Shown: positions 17,868 to 26,788, counted from the first letter of the stretch. The stretch: 64,000 nucleotides of DNA from an uncultured Opitutales bacterium (GCA_900545705.1 URAK01000002.1:189562-253561), one strand, 5' to 3'. The notes: generated from the sequence alone by a model not told the origin. Numbers and translations: made by a program.

Positions 17868-19586
17868 TTATTTGTCGAAAACCGGGAGATATTTTTTTAT
17901 TATCTGGACTTTCGATTCATTCGGCAATTTTGACAGCGATACAAACCAAGCGACCGAAAGTATATCGCCGTTTCCAGAGCACTTGTCAACAGCAAGCTCA
18001 AAGCCTTTTCTTGCCGTCTGTAGGTCGGATTTGGCGGCTGCGGAAGATATTTCACAAAGCTGCCATATTGGGATTATTGAATATTTATAAGCATTTTCGT
18101 ATATGAAATTGACCGCCTCTGCCGGCCCGGAGAAGTCATAGAGATTGCGCACTATCGCATTCCCAATTTTTGGGTCTATCTGCTTTTCATCTTTAAGTGC
18201 TTCAATGGCTGCTGAATTGATTTTTTGGCAAAGGGCTTTATCGCTGGCGCCTACCATTCGCGCAAAATCAGCCAAGGCAGCCGCTTTGCAATCATTGCCA
18301 CTCGGCTTCCGCACTTCTTTAATAGCCGCGCAAAGTGGAGAGATTTTCTCCAACGCCCCGGTATTTTCGAGGTTGATTTTCGCCGCCGCCTTGGCGAGGG
18401 CCTTTGGATTTTTTCCAGCGGCAGACACAACTATTGCCGCATAGGAATAGTCGCGGGCGGACGCGTCTTTTATGGAATCTATTATTGAAAAAGCCGCCTC
18501 ATAATATCCCCGTTTAGCGACTCCCGCAGCAAGTTCAGCGAGAAAGTCGTTTTTCTGTATGCCTTCCGGCATGCGCGAAGCGAGCGCAATGGCGTCCATA
18601 TAATTTTCGGAATTTACGGCGGAATCGGCAATCTTGGAGAAAATGTCCTCAAAAAGCTTATTATCCGAAACCCTGCGCGCCACCTCAACAGCCTTATTTT
18701 CCATTCCCGCATCGGCAAATAAAACAGACATGCCGGCATAGGCTTTGTCGCGTATCTGTACCGCGTTTATTTTCGACACGTTTTCAAGAGCCGTATCGAG
18801 AATTTTTTTAAACTCCTCAAAGGTTTTTTCGTCGGAAGCTTTTGCGGACACCGCCTTTTTATGCAAAACGGGAATCACATTTATATCGTACGCAACCATT
18901 GCCGCCTGAGTTCTTGATTCCGATAGAAAAGCAGCTTTATCGGCAATTTTCTCAGCTTTTGGAATTTTTTTTGAATTTTTAAATTTAGGCGAGCCCAATG
19001 CCTTGCCGGAAGGCTGCAAGCCGGAAAGATTGATATACCTCGAAATATATTCCGATAAATCTCCATTTTCAATGCGAACCTTATCTTCAACGTTTTCAGT
19101 TGCTGCGGCGAGTTTGGAATGTATGAGCTTCAAAGTTTCGGCAGAAATCTCGCCCTTGTCTTTTGAGATCTGCGCGAGTGCCGCCGCGTCTACGACATTT
19201 TCTCCCAAGCCCATATTTACGATAACCGGCCACAAAACCCCGATATCCGAGGAAACTGAGTTGTTGAGTTTTTGAAGCTTTGGCATTACTTTTGACGTCA
19301 AATCCCGATAGGTGACCGGGCCGATAAGGGTGGTCGGATCCGTCATTACCTTTAAGGAGATTGCAGACTCCGGATAGTTTTCTATTATTTGATGAACAAT
19401 AGAAACCGCCTCGTCGCAGAATTCTTTCGCGGTTTTATAGTCTGCCTTTTCAAACGCCTGCTCCGCTTTTACGACATTTGCGGAAGCTTTTACATATTCG
19501 CGGTTTGCCGATTTTTCGGAAGATGCCGAGCACGCCGATGCGAACGCGGCGGCAGACGCTATGATTGCTATAAAAATTTTCTGCAT
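17868..19586 (-). CDS. Helical-repeat lipoprotein of unknown function
   Basis: Starting at the ATG at 19586, the product begins MQKIFIAIIASAAAFASAC, a lipoprotein-type signal with Cys19 as the lipidation site. An in-frame start at 19604 is also possible; longer versions lack a signal. The rest of the roughly 570 residues is alpha-helical. A TPR-like unit near the front (QAFEKADYKTAKEFCDEAV) is followed by several 35-40 residue helical hairpins in the second half (ENKAVEVARRVSD, EAAFSIIDSIKDASARDYSY), giving an alpha-solenoid of the HEAT/TPR type. A periplasmic protein-binding scaffold role is inferred from this architecture. No neighbour suggests a partner. Confidence 0.75.
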   Translation of the reverse strand: MQKIFIAIIASAAAFASACSASSEKSANREYVKASANVVKAEQAFEKADYKTAKEFCDEAVSIVHQIIENYPESAISLKVMTDPTTLIGPVTYRDLTSKVMPKLQKLNNSVSSDIGVLWPVIVNMGLGENVVDAAALAQISKDKGEISAETLKLIHSKLAAATENVEDKVRIENGDLSEYISRYINLSGLQPSGKALGSPKFKNSKKIPKAEKIADKAAFLSESRTQAAMVAYDINVIPVLHKKAVSAKASDEKTFEEFKKILDTALENVSKINAVQIRDKAYAGMSVLFADAGMENKAVEVARRVSDNKLFEDIFSKIADSAVNSENYMDAIALASRMPEGIQKNDFLAELAAGVAKRGYYEAAFSIIDSIKDASARDYSYAAIVVSAAGKNPKALAKAAAKINLENTGALEKISPLCAAIKEVRKPSGNDCKAAALADFARMVGASDKALCQKINSAAIEALKDEKQIDPKIGNAIVRNLYDFSGPAEAVNFIYENAYKYSIIPIWQLCEISSAAAKSDLQTARKGFELAVDKCSGNGDILSVAWFVSLSKLPNESKVQIIKKYLPVFDK

Positions 19587-20015
19587 GCCGCGTATAATTA
19601 ACATTTGCGCCCCCTTTGTAAAGATTATCTTTGGAATCCTCCCATAGTAAACCAAGCGCGCATTTCTATTTTGCACCTTCATTATCGTGTCACGACCTTC
19701 GGCGAACACCTTCCATAATGGCAGATGCAAAATTTGCAATATTACCCCAAGAGACGCAAGAGACGAAAATTTACTATGAAAATCGAATGTTATATTGCGT
19801 TTTTATTAGAAATTTGAAGCGGTTAAAAAAACTATGTGGCGTTTATGCTTACAAGAAAATATCGCATATTTGGCACAAATTTGCGGCAAAGCCATAAGCG
19901 CCCGCCATTGCGCAATCGAGAAAAATTTTCCGCCGAGCAAGGAATAAAAATATCATAACACAAGTTGGCTTTCATAAAAAATGCTCTGCAAAAAATTGCA
20001 AAAAATCGAGCGCGA
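19587..20015. other. Intergenic region upstream of the lipoprotein gene
   Basis: AT-rich, with no gene recognised. It carries the promoter side of the lipoprotein gene. The terminator of the pump operon lies just beyond its left-hand transcription unit at 20016-20043. Confidence 0.4.
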
Positions 20016-20043
20016 CAAAAAAAGCGCGGCAAAAGCCGCGCTT
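20016..20043 (-). terminator. Rho-independent terminator of the propionate/sodium-pump operon
   Basis: Stem aagcgcggc / gccgcgctt with an AAAA loop, then a run of seven Ts on the minus strand. It lies 39 bases after the CoA-transferase stop codon. Confidence 0.92.
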
Positions 20044-20081
20044 GGGAATAAGAAATTAAAACTGACGCTCGAAAGCGAATG

Positions 20082-21563
20082 TTAGAATTGCGCCTTGCGC
20101 ATATCCTTTTCGCGGAGGAAGGCTTCGTGCATAGCATAGGCCTTCGAGAGCGTAAGCGGAGTGTGTCCGCAAGGAACGGATTTTAAGAAATCGAGCAGTA
20201 TCGGCTTGTAGTCCTCATGGGCGCATTTTTCTATAATGATGTGGGCGCGCTCTATCGGAGTTTTGCCGCGCAAGTCGGCGACGCCGTTTTCAGTTGCGAT
20301 GACATTTACGCTGTGCTCGGTGTGGTCGCAGTGCGAAACATTCGGGACTATCGCGCTAATCAGGCCGCCTTTTGCAACCGACGGGCAAGTGTATATGGAC
20401 AAATAAGCCGCCCTTGTAAAGTCGCCGCTGCCGCCGATTCCGTTCATTATGTTTTTGCCCATAATGTGCGAGCTGTTTACATTGCCGGACAAGTCAACTT
20501 CAATGGCCGTATTCATCGAAATTACGCCTATCCTGCGCGCAACTTCGGGGCTGTTCGAAATTTCCTGCGGGCGCAAGACGAGCTTGTCCTTGAAGAATTT
20601 TATGTTCTGGTAGACTTCGTCTATTTTAGCCGCCGTGCATGTGAGCGATGTCGCCGAAGCGCACTTGATGTGCCCGTGCTCGATAAGGTCAATCACGGAG
20701 TCCTGCAAGACTTCCGAATACATGCTGAACTGAGGAATGTCGGGGTTTTCACCCAAAGCTCCCAAAATCGCATTTGCTATATTTCCTACGCCGCTCTGGA
20801 TTGGGAGAAACTGCGGGGGAATTCTGCCGGCCTTCATTTCCGCCGCGAGGAAGTCCGCGACATTTTGGCCGATTTTCTGAGTGACAGGGTCCGTGGGCTT
20901 AAAGGGCGAAACTTGGTCGGGCATGTCGGTATGGACAATGCCGACTATCTTTTTGGGATCGACCTTTACGACCGGAGAGCCGATTCTGTCGCCGGCGGAA
21001 TATATCGGTATTTCGCGGCGGAACGGCGGGTTAGCCGTTTCATAGATGTCGTGGATTCCGTACAACTCCTTGGACTGGTGGGCATTGAGCTCTATCAATA
21101 TTTTGTCTGCAAGCTTCAATCCCGTGGGGGAGATGCCGACTGAAGTGGTCAAGAGTATTTCGCCGTTGTCGCTGACGTCGGCCGCTTCAACTATCGCCCA
21201 ATCGAATTTGCCCATGAAGCCGTAGTTCATATACTGGGGGGTCATCGACAGGTGCAGGTCGGTGTAGCGTATCTCGCCAGAGTTTGCGCCCGCGCGAATG
21301 TCTGCGTTAGTCTGGTAAGGCGCGCGATAGCTTATGGCCTTAGCCCTTGCAAGCACGCCTTCGCACAAGTCTCCGGAGGACGCGCCCGTCACAACGGCAA
21401 TTTTGAACTCTCTTCCTTCTGAGTGTTCTTTTTCGGCTTTTGCCGCGATGGCTGACGGTATAGCCTTTGTTGCGCCCGCGGGGGTGAATCCGCTGAACGC
21501 GATTTGCTGTCCATTTTGAATGAGGCTTGCTGCCTCCTCGGGAGTGAGATTTTTATAGCTCAT
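20082..21563 (-). CDS. Succinyl-CoA:acetate/propionate CoA-transferase (acetyl-CoA hydrolase/transferase family)
   Basis: This 493-residue class I CoA-transferase moves CoA between succinyl-/propionyl-/acetyl-CoA and free acids. Diagnostic features are FSGFTPAGATKAIP near the front, the IQSGVGNIANAIL motif and the catalytic glutamate Glu284 in MYSEVLQDSV. A glycine-rich GIGGSGDFTRAAY lies in the second half. Sequence and length match the succinate CoA-transferase (AarC/SucCoAT) group better than 4-hydroxybutyrate CoA-transferases. As last gene of the methylmalonyl-CoA decarboxylase operon, it would regenerate succinyl-CoA from propionyl-CoA and succinate, closing the cycle that exports propionate. 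A hairpin lies in the 74-base gap to the beta-subunit gene. Confidence 0.92.
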   Translation of the reverse strand: MSYKNLTPEEAASLIQNGQQIAFSGFTPAGATKAIPSAIAAKAEKEHSEGREFKIAVVTGASSGDLCEGVLARAKAISYRAPYQTNADIRAGANSGEIRYTDLHLSMTPQYMNYGFMGKFDWAIVEAADVSDNGEILLTTSVGISPTGLKLADKILIELNAHQSKELYGIHDIYETANPPFRREIPIYSAGDRIGSPVVKVDPKKIVGIVHTDMPDQVSPFKPTDPVTQKIGQNVADFLAAEMKAGRIPPQFLPIQSGVGNIANAILGALGENPDIPQFSMYSEVLQDSVIDLIEHGHIKCASATSLTCTAAKIDEVYQNIKFFKDKLVLRPQEISNSPEVARRIGVISMNTAIEVDLSGNVNSSHIMGKNIMNGIGGSGDFTRAAYLSIYTCPSVAKGGLISAIVPNVSHCDHTEHSVNVIATENGVADLRGKTPIERAHIIIEKCAHEDYKPILLDFLKSVPCGHTPLTLSKAYAMHEAFLREKDMRKAQF

Positions 21564-21593
21564 TTTTAGATGTGTAATTGTTTAAAAATTTAC

Positions 21594-21628
21594 CGGGCAG
21601 GGGCCGCCGAAACAAGCCGCCCTGCCCG
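21594..21628 (-). promoter_or_regulatory. Intercistronic hairpin between beta subunit and CoA-transferase
   Basis: Arms cgggcagg / cctgcccg enclose a 19-base loop. On the minus strand a short T-rich stretch (taaattttta) follows, so it could be a leaky terminator or an mRNA-stability element. Confidence 0.6.
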
Positions 21629-21637
21629 CTAAAAGCA

Positions 21638-23221
21638 TCAATGGTTTGTGAGGGTTGCGATAAAGAACCCGGCAACCATAGCCGTTCCGATAACACCCGC
21701 AACATTCGGACCCATTGCGTGCATCAGCAGGAAGTTTGCAGGATCCGCCTTGGCTCCCTCGACTTGCGAAACGCGCGCCGCCATAGGCACAGCGGAAACG
21801 CCGGCAGAGCCGATTAGCGGGTTTATCTTTTCCTTCAAGAAAAGGTTCATGCACTTTGCCATCAACACGCCTGCCGCCGTGGAGAACCCGAACGCGACAA
21901 CGCCCAAAGCCAGAATCGACAGAGTGTCGACGCGGATAAATCTGTCGCCTGTCATTGTTATGCCAACAGACGTGCCGAGGAATACGGTGACAATATTGAT
22001 TGTCTCGTTTTGCGCGGCCTTGCTGAGCCTGTCGCAAACTCCGCACTCGCGGATAAAGTTACCGAGCATCAACATTCCAATTAGGGCCGAAACATCGGGA
22101 ACGAGAAGTATGCAGAAAATGGTGACAACTAGCGCAAAAATTAGTTTTTCGAGTCTACCTACCTTGCGCAGGCTTTTCATGCGTATCTTGCGTTCTTTTT
22201 GGGTTGTGAGCAAGCGCATAATAGGCGGCTGTATAATCGGCACTAGCGCCATGTAGCTGTATGCCGCAACCGCTATCGGCGCCAAAAGGTGCGGCGCGAG
22301 CTTATTGGATATAAAAATGGAAGTCGGGCCGTCTGCGCCGCCGATAATGCCGATTGACGCAGCCTCCTGCGAAGTGAAGTTTAGGAATATTGCGCCTACG
22401 AAAGTAGCGAATACACCGAACTGCGCCGCGCCGCCCAAGAGAAGCATTTTCGGATTTGCGATGAGGGGGCCAAAGTCTGTCAGTGCGCCGACACCGAGGA
22501 AAATCAAAGGCGGGAATATTTCAAGCAGCACGCCCATTTGAATGTAGTAATAGAGCCCGCCAGTGCGCGCGCTGTAAACGTCAACGAGCTTCTGTCCATT
22601 GGAGACTTTTTCGCCAACCTTAGCGAGAACTGCGTCAACGTCGCCTGTTGTAGTTGCCCATACAAGCCTGTCTTTACCTTTGAGCGACAGTTTTTTACCC
22701 TTGAATTGGACGTTAAATACTGCTTCAGCCTCTGCGGCTTCAAGCTCGCTTTGCGCATTTGCCTTTTGGGGGCGGACTACCGACACCAAGTCAGGAATGC
22801 CTTTTGCCTTTTCAAAAGTATCTTTGCGCGCCTGCGCGGAAGTGACTTTTTCAAGCATCGCAAAATATTTTGCGACATCGCTTTGTGCCGTCGCTTCCGA
22901 GGAGACAATGTCTGAAACTTTCGCCGGTATTTGGCGCACTACGCGCGGCACGAAAACTTTGTCGGACTTGCCCACAAACATCTCAACAACCGTGCCCTCC
23001 GCCGGGGCAATCAGATAAGATGCAGGCTTGTTGACGACACCCTCCGTCGGGAGGTTTGCCAACAATGCGCCAAAAGCTATCGGCACGAGCAGTAGAGGCT
23101 CGAATTGTTTAAAAACTGCCAGATACAGGAGTACGCACACGACGCCCCACATGACTATCATGCGCCAATCTACATAGAAGAAACCCGTATCGAGAACAAG
23201 GTCAATTAAGCTTTGCAACAT
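21638..23221 (-). CDS. Sodium-pumping decarboxylase beta subunit (OadB/MmdB) with a large insert
   Basis: Polytopic membrane subunit that decarboxylates carboxybiotin and exports sodium. Core motifs are intact: FEPLLLVPIAFGALLAN, PPLIFLGVGALTDFGPLIANP, the signature IGIIGGADGPTSIF, AYSYMALVPIIQPPIMR, and NPLIGSAGVSAVPMAARVS with MHAMGPNVAGVIG. The beta subunit is usually about 375-435 residues; here it is 527. The excess is an insert of roughly 160 residues (about 61-222) between the first helices and the core. Its ends look like the two halves of a biotinyl/lipoyl fold (APAEGTVVEMFVGKSDKV and VDAVLAKVGEKVSNGQKLVD) around a helical segment. The ATG at 23221 is chosen; the longer frame starts with GTG at 23269 close to a hairpin. 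The substrate is most likely methylmalonyl-CoA, from operon context. Confidence 0.93.
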   Translation of the reverse strand: MLQSLIDLVLDTGFFYVDWRMIVMWGVVCVLLYLAVFKQFEPLLLVPIAFGALLANLPTEGVVNKPASYLIAPAEGTVVEMFVGKSDKVFVPRVVRQIPAKVSDIVSSEATAQSDVAKYFAMLEKVTSAQARKDTFEKAKGIPDLVSVVRPQKANAQSELEAAEAEAVFNVQFKGKKLSLKGKDRLVWATTTGDVDAVLAKVGEKVSNGQKLVDVYSARTGGLYYYIQMGVLLEIFPPLIFLGVGALTDFGPLIANPKMLLLGGAAQFGVFATFVGAIFLNFTSQEAASIGIIGGADGPTSIFISNKLAPHLLAPIAVAAYSYMALVPIIQPPIMRLLTTQKERKIRMKSLRKVGRLEKLIFALVVTIFCILLVPDVSALIGMLMLGNFIRECGVCDRLSKAAQNETINIVTVFLGTSVGITMTGDRFIRVDTLSILALGVVAFGFSTAAGVLMAKCMNLFLKEKINPLIGSAGVSAVPMAARVSQVEGAKADPANFLLMHAMGPNVAGVIGTAMVAGFFIATLTNH

Positions 23222-23270
23222 AGGACAAAAAATCTGCAATAAAATTGTAGGCAAAAAAAATACGGGCACC

Positions 23271-23292
23271 GACGGGGTAGATTTACCCCGTC
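23271..23292 (-). promoter_or_regulatory. Intercistronic hairpin between biotin carrier and beta subunit
   Basis: Perfect 9-bp stem gacggggta / taccccgtc with a 4-base loop. On the minus strand eight Ts occur, but only after a further 10 bases, so it is not a classical terminator. It may tune the ratio of carrier to membrane subunit. Confidence 0.65.
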
Positions 23293-23316
23293 AATGCCGC
23301 AAAGGACACAATAAGA

Positions 23317-23712
23317 TTAGCTGAGGCTCAAAAGGACTTCGCCTTCGTTGACACTCTGCCCCGCGCTTACACAAATCTTTGAGACAGTGCCGTCTGCGGG
23401 AGAATTTACGGGAGTGTTCATCTTCATGGCTTCGAGCGTCACGAGCAGATCGCCCGTTTTAACTTGCTGGCCTTCCTTTACGTTAACCGCGACAACAACC
23501 GCCGCGAGAGGGCAGACGATGTCGTTTGCGCCTGCGGGAGCTGGAGCAGCCTTTTTGGGGGCGGGAGCGGGAGCAGCCACAGGGGCGGAGACCGGAGCGG
23601 AAGCCACCGGAGCGGGAGCAGCCGCAGGAGCAACTGACGCTATTCTCGAGCCGAGTATTTCAACTTCGACTTCGTATGTTTTACCTTCTACCGTTATGCG
23701 TAACTTTTTCAT
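23317..23712 (-). CDS. Biotin carboxyl carrier protein of the sodium-pumping decarboxylase
   Basis: The 131-residue carrier has an N-terminal strand region, an Ala/Pro-rich flexible linker (about 27-62) and a C-terminal biotinyl domain. The biotin attachment motif EAMKMNT is present with Lys97 as the acceptor, and the second half reads GTVSKICVSAGQSVNEGEVL. It shuttles CO2 from the alpha (carboxyltransferase) subunit to the beta membrane subunit. A good ribosome binding site (AAAGGAA) precedes the ATG and the gene follows the gamma subunit by only 12 bases. Length and linker match MmdC/gamma-BCCP proteins. Confidence 0.95.
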   Translation of the reverse strand: MKKLRITVEGKTYEVEVEILGSRIASVAPAAAPAPVASAPVSAPVAAPAPAPKKAAPAPAGANDIVCPLAAVVVAVNVKEGQQVKTGDLLVTLEAMKMNTPVNSPADGTVSKICVSAGQSVNEGEVLLSLS

Positions 23713-23724
23713 AAATAGTTCCTT

Positions 23725-24159
23725 TTAATTGAATTTAGTGGGTATATAATTTTTAGACGCGAAAATCTGCATTCTTCCCTGCCTTGCGAAAGCCATGTCT
23801 GGCGGCGCAAGCTTTATCGAGACTACGCGGCATTCCTCCTCTATTGCGACCGCTGCAGCCGCCGAGATTACGGCGAGCAATTCAGCTCTTTCGTCCTTCA
23901 ATTCGGGGAGCACCGACGCCACCGCCGCGGAAATCGCGAACGCATGATCCTCGGGGATATCAGATTTTTTAGGGGCGGCGGCCGGTTTTGCCGGAGCTGC
24001 TTTTCCCTTTTCTTTCATTGCAAAAAATATTCCGATGAATGAAGTCATAAACGACAAGAACATCAGAACGAAAATCACAACCAAAAAACCGACGGCAGAA
24101 AACATAAGCATCTGCTCGAGGTTCGGATGTGCCGGTATCAATGTGGCGATTATTTGCAT
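23725..24159 (-). CDS. Sodium-pumping decarboxylase gamma subunit (OadG family)
   Basis: Small membrane anchor that holds the decarboxylase complex together. The 144 residues have one transmembrane helix (about 18-45, FSAVGFLVVIFVLMFLSFMT), a short Lys/Ala/Pro linker, and a C-terminal domain with DIPEDHAFAISAAVASVLP and AVISAAAAVAIEEECRVVS. This last pattern is typical of OadG-type subunits in Bacteroidota-like operons. A clear AAAGGAA ribosome binding site precedes the ATG. Gene order alpha-gamma-carrier-beta supports the assignment. Confidence 0.88.
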   Translation of the reverse strand: MQIIATLIPAHPNLEQMLMFSAVGFLVVIFVLMFLSFMTSFIGIFFAMKEKGKAAPAKPAAAPKKSDIPEDHAFAISAAVASVLPELKDERAELLAVISAAAAVAIEEECRVVSIKLAPPDMAFARQGRMQIFASKNYIPTKFN

Positions 24160-24255
24160 AAATTTTTCCTTTTTCTGCGGCCTTAATTGTCTCCGCGCTG
24201 TGCGCCCCTGAAAGAGCGCCTTGCGCAGAAGCCGTTTTTTTTAGTCCCCCCGCCG

Positions 24256-24285
24256 CGGCTTCGGCAACCGCGATTGCGGAAGCCG
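24256..24285 (-). promoter_or_regulatory. Intercistronic hairpin between alpha and gamma subunits
   Basis: Outer stem cggcttc / gaagccg with inner gcaa / ttgc pairs, inside the 167-base gap after mmdA. No adjacent T run on the minus strand, so an mRNA-processing or stability role is more likely than termination. Confidence 0.5.
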
Positions 24286-24326
24286 GGTAGCGGACTTGGC
24301 CTTAATTTCGGGCTTATTAATAATGC

Positions 24327-25880
24327 TTACAGCGGAATGTTGCCGTGCTTCTTCGGCATGCGGGTCTGCCTCTTTCCGAAGGTTGCCCTGAGCGCATGCG
24401 CTATGACTCCGCGCGTTTCCGCAGGTTCGATAACGTCTGTTATCATGCCTTTTTCAGCCGCCTGATAGGGGCTTTCAAACTTTTCGCTGTACTCGGCGCG
24501 AAGCTTTGCCGCAAGCTCCTGCGGGTTTTCCGCCGTTTTAAGCTCCTTGCCGTAGAGGACGTTGACCGCGCCCTTTGCGCCCATAACGGCGATTTCCGCC
24601 GTCGGCCATGCGAACACCATGTCGGCGCCCATATCGACGCAGCACATGGCAAGATATGCGCCGCCGTATGCCTTGCGCATTATGAGCGTAATCTTCGGGA
24701 CTGTCGCCGACGCGTATGCAAACAGCATCTTCGCTCCGTGGCGGATAATGCCGCCGCGCTCTTGGGCGAGGCCCGGCATAAATCCGGGAACGTCCACGAG
24801 GTTAACAATCGGAACGTTAAACTCGTTGCAGGTGCGGATAAAGCGCGAAGCCTTATCCGAGGCGTCGATGTCGAGGCAGCCTGCCTTGTAGGCGGGCTGG
24901 TTCGCAATTATGCCCGCCACTATTCCTTGGAATCTGGCAAAGCCGACTACTATATTGCGGGCGAAGGAACCCTGTATTTCAAAAAATTCGCCGTTGTCGA
25001 CAATTCTGTTTATAACTTTATATACGTCGAGCGCTTCTTTTGAAGTTTCCGGAACGATATTGTTGAGCTCGGGATCGTAGGTCTTTTCAAGCGGAACGGA
25101 GAAGTCGTGCGGAGGCTCCTGCATATTGTTTGAGGGCAGGTACGACAAGAGTTTCGTTGCGAGCTCAAGCGCGTGGCGGTCGTCGTTGGCGACCAAGTGT
25201 ATGTTGCCGGAAACAGTCGCGTGCGCGTCTGCGGTGGCAAACATTTCAAGAGCGGCCTCCTCGCCGGTGGCGGCCTTGATGACCTGCGGGCCGCAGATAA
25301 AGAGGTTGGAGTTTTTCTTGGTCATTATGATGAAGTCCATAAGAGCCGGGCTGTAAGCCGCGCCGCCCGCGCAGGGGCCTGCTATTATGGATATCTGCGG
25401 AACTACTCCGGACAGGTTTACGTTCTGCCAGAATATTTTTCCGTATCCGGAAAGCGACTCAACGCCTTCCTGGATTCTCGCGCCGCCGGAGTCGTTGACG
25501 CCTACTACGGGCATTCCGTTTTCGCCGGCGAACTTCATAAGATCGCATATTTTCTTAGCGTGGTTGGAGCCCAACGATCCGCCCGCGACAGTGAAGTCCT
25601 GGCTAAATGCCGCCACTTGCCTTCCGTTGACAGTGCCGATTCCGCATACTATGCCGTCGGTGGGGAGCACCTTCTTTTCCATGCCGAAGTTGTGGCAGTT
25701 GTGTTGAACGTGCATTCCAAACTCCATGAAAGACCCGGCGTCGAACAGGGCTTCTATTCTTTCGCGCGCAGTCATCAGACCCTTTGCGCGGCGGGCTTCG
25801 AGTTTCGCCTTTCCGCCGGCGTTGTACGCCTCTTCGCGGCGGCGGGCGAGTTCGTCCATCAATTTTTTTGCTATTGCCAT
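24327..25880 (-). CDS. mmdA: Methylmalonyl-CoA decarboxylase alpha subunit (carboxyltransferase)
   Basis: Soluble carboxyltransferase that takes the carboxyl group from methylmalonyl-CoA onto biotin, releasing propionyl-CoA. At 517 residues it has the usual MmdA/propionyl-CoA carboxylase beta length. The two crotonase-like halves are recognisable: GGARIQEGVESLSGYGKIF with IIAGPCAGGAAYSPALMDF in the first, and FMPGLAQERGGIIRHGAKML with MRKAYGGAYLAMCC in the second. The oxyanion-hole glycines are in place. No biotin carboxylase gene is nearby, which argues for a decarboxylase rather than an ATP-dependent carboxylase. The epimerase gene lies 104 bases upstream. No Shine-Dalgarno sequence is obvious. 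Confidence 0.94.
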   Translation of the reverse strand: MAIAKKLMDELARRREEAYNAGGKAKLEARRAKGLMTARERIEALFDAGSFMEFGMHVQHNCHNFGMEKKVLPTDGIVCGIGTVNGRQVAAFSQDFTVAGGSLGSNHAKKICDLMKFAGENGMPVVGVNDSGGARIQEGVESLSGYGKIFWQNVNLSGVVPQISIIAGPCAGGAAYSPALMDFIIMTKKNSNLFICGPQVIKAATGEEAALEMFATADAHATVSGNIHLVANDDRHALELATKLLSYLPSNNMQEPPHDFSVPLEKTYDPELNNIVPETSKEALDVYKVINRIVDNGEFFEIQGSFARNIVVGFARFQGIVAGIIANQPAYKAGCLDIDASDKASRFIRTCNEFNVPIVNLVDVPGFMPGLAQERGGIIRHGAKMLFAYASATVPKITLIMRKAYGGAYLAMCCVDMGADMVFAWPTAEIAVMGAKGAVNVLYGKELKTAENPQELAAKLRAEYSEKFESPYQAAEKGMITDVIEPAETRGVIAHALRATFGKRQTRMPKKHGNIPL

Positions 25881-25936
25881 TTTATAAGATACGGTTGCGA
25901 TGAATGTTTAACGGGAAATTTTTTTAAGCTGCCATG

Positions 25937-25951
25937 CCGCCGTCCCGGCGG
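25937..25951 (-). promoter_or_regulatory. Short intercistronic hairpin between epimerase and mmdA
   Basis: Stem ccgcc / ggcgg with a 5-base loop, inside a longer GC-rich self-complementary stretch (about 25935-25970). It is the fourth hairpin found between genes of this operon. Confidence 0.4.
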
Positions 25952-25984
25952 AAATCCGCGGAACGGCGCAAAGCGCGGCAGTGC

Positions 25985-26404
25985 CTATTTGCAGGAGCAA
26001 TCGCCGTCCTGGCAAAATTCGGTCAGCACTCCCTTGGTGAATTTGGGGTGCAGGAACGCTATTTTCTTTGCGTGCGCGCCAATCTTGGGTTCTTCGTTGA
26101 TGAGGCCGACGCCTGCTGCCTTCGCGTGCGCGAGGTCTGCGACTATATCGTCGGAGTTAAACGCCACATGGTGGACTCCGCCGTGGGGATTCTTTTCCAA
26201 GAATTTTGCAATCGGGCTGTCGGGAGAGGTGGGTTCAAGCAGCTCGATATGAACTCCGCCAACGGAGAAAAAAGCCGTCTTTACTTTTTGGTCCGCAACT
26301 TCTTCGACTCCTTCGCATTTGAGTCCGAGAGCGTTTTCGTAGTAGGGTACGGCGTCGTCAATTGATTTAACGGCTACACCGATGTGGTCTATTTTCTTTA
26401 TCAT
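25985..26404 (-). CDS. mce: Methylmalonyl-CoA epimerase
   Basis: Interconverts (R)- and (S)-methylmalonyl-CoA, linking the B12-dependent mutase to the decarboxylase. The 139-residue vicinal-oxygen-chelate protein shows both repeats and the four metal ligands: His7 (IDHIGVAV), Glu54 (HIELLEP), His79 (GGVHHVAF) and Glu129 (GVLTEF). The extreme C-terminus is unusual for its Cys (CQDGDCSCK). It is the first gene of the pump operon, with an AAAGG-type ribosome binding site. The mutase itself is not in this window. Confidence 0.95.
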   Translation of the reverse strand: MIKKIDHIGVAVKSIDDAVPYYENALGLKCEGVEEVADQKVKTAFFSVGGVHIELLEPTSPDSPIAKFLEKNPHGGVHHVAFNSDDIVADLAHAKAAGVGLINEEPKIGAHAKKIAFLHPKFTKGVLTEFCQDGDCSCK

Positions 26405-26788
26405 AATAACAACCTTTTTTTAAAAAAATTGCGTTGATTACCGCACTGGGCGGAAATTTTGTCAATACTTTTATGGATTTATCGTCTTCCGTAAGTTTCA
26501 GAGAGGCTCCCGGCATAAATAATTGCGCATTTCAAGACCGCCATTTTTAATGAATTGTAAAAAATTTTCTACGCGATGGGTGCTGAGACAAAAAACTTAA
26601 CATTTTTTGCGTATAGATCTTATATATAAGGCGCGCCGAATCAAATCCGAAAAATTATCCAGGCAAATCCATGCAAGTTTGAGCGGCAAAAGATTTTTGC
26701 GCCCACAGCAAAAACGCCTATAAAGCAAAAAACGCGCCGGACTCGCTGTTGCGCACATATTTTTACTCAGAAAAACCCCGCGCAGAGC
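26405..26788. other. Intergenic region upstream of the pump operon
   Basis: No gene seen. The promoter of the mce-mmdA operon should lie near its left end. The sequence is AT-rich. Confidence 0.4.

Noticed and set aside
20217..21143. 308-codon open frame on the plus strand
   Set aside because: Antisense to the CoA-transferase, which has an intact catalytic Glu and family motifs.
25173..26252. 359-codon open frame on the plus strand over mmdA and mce
   Set aside because: It is antisense to two clear enzyme genes and its product is typical reverse-strand shadow sequence.
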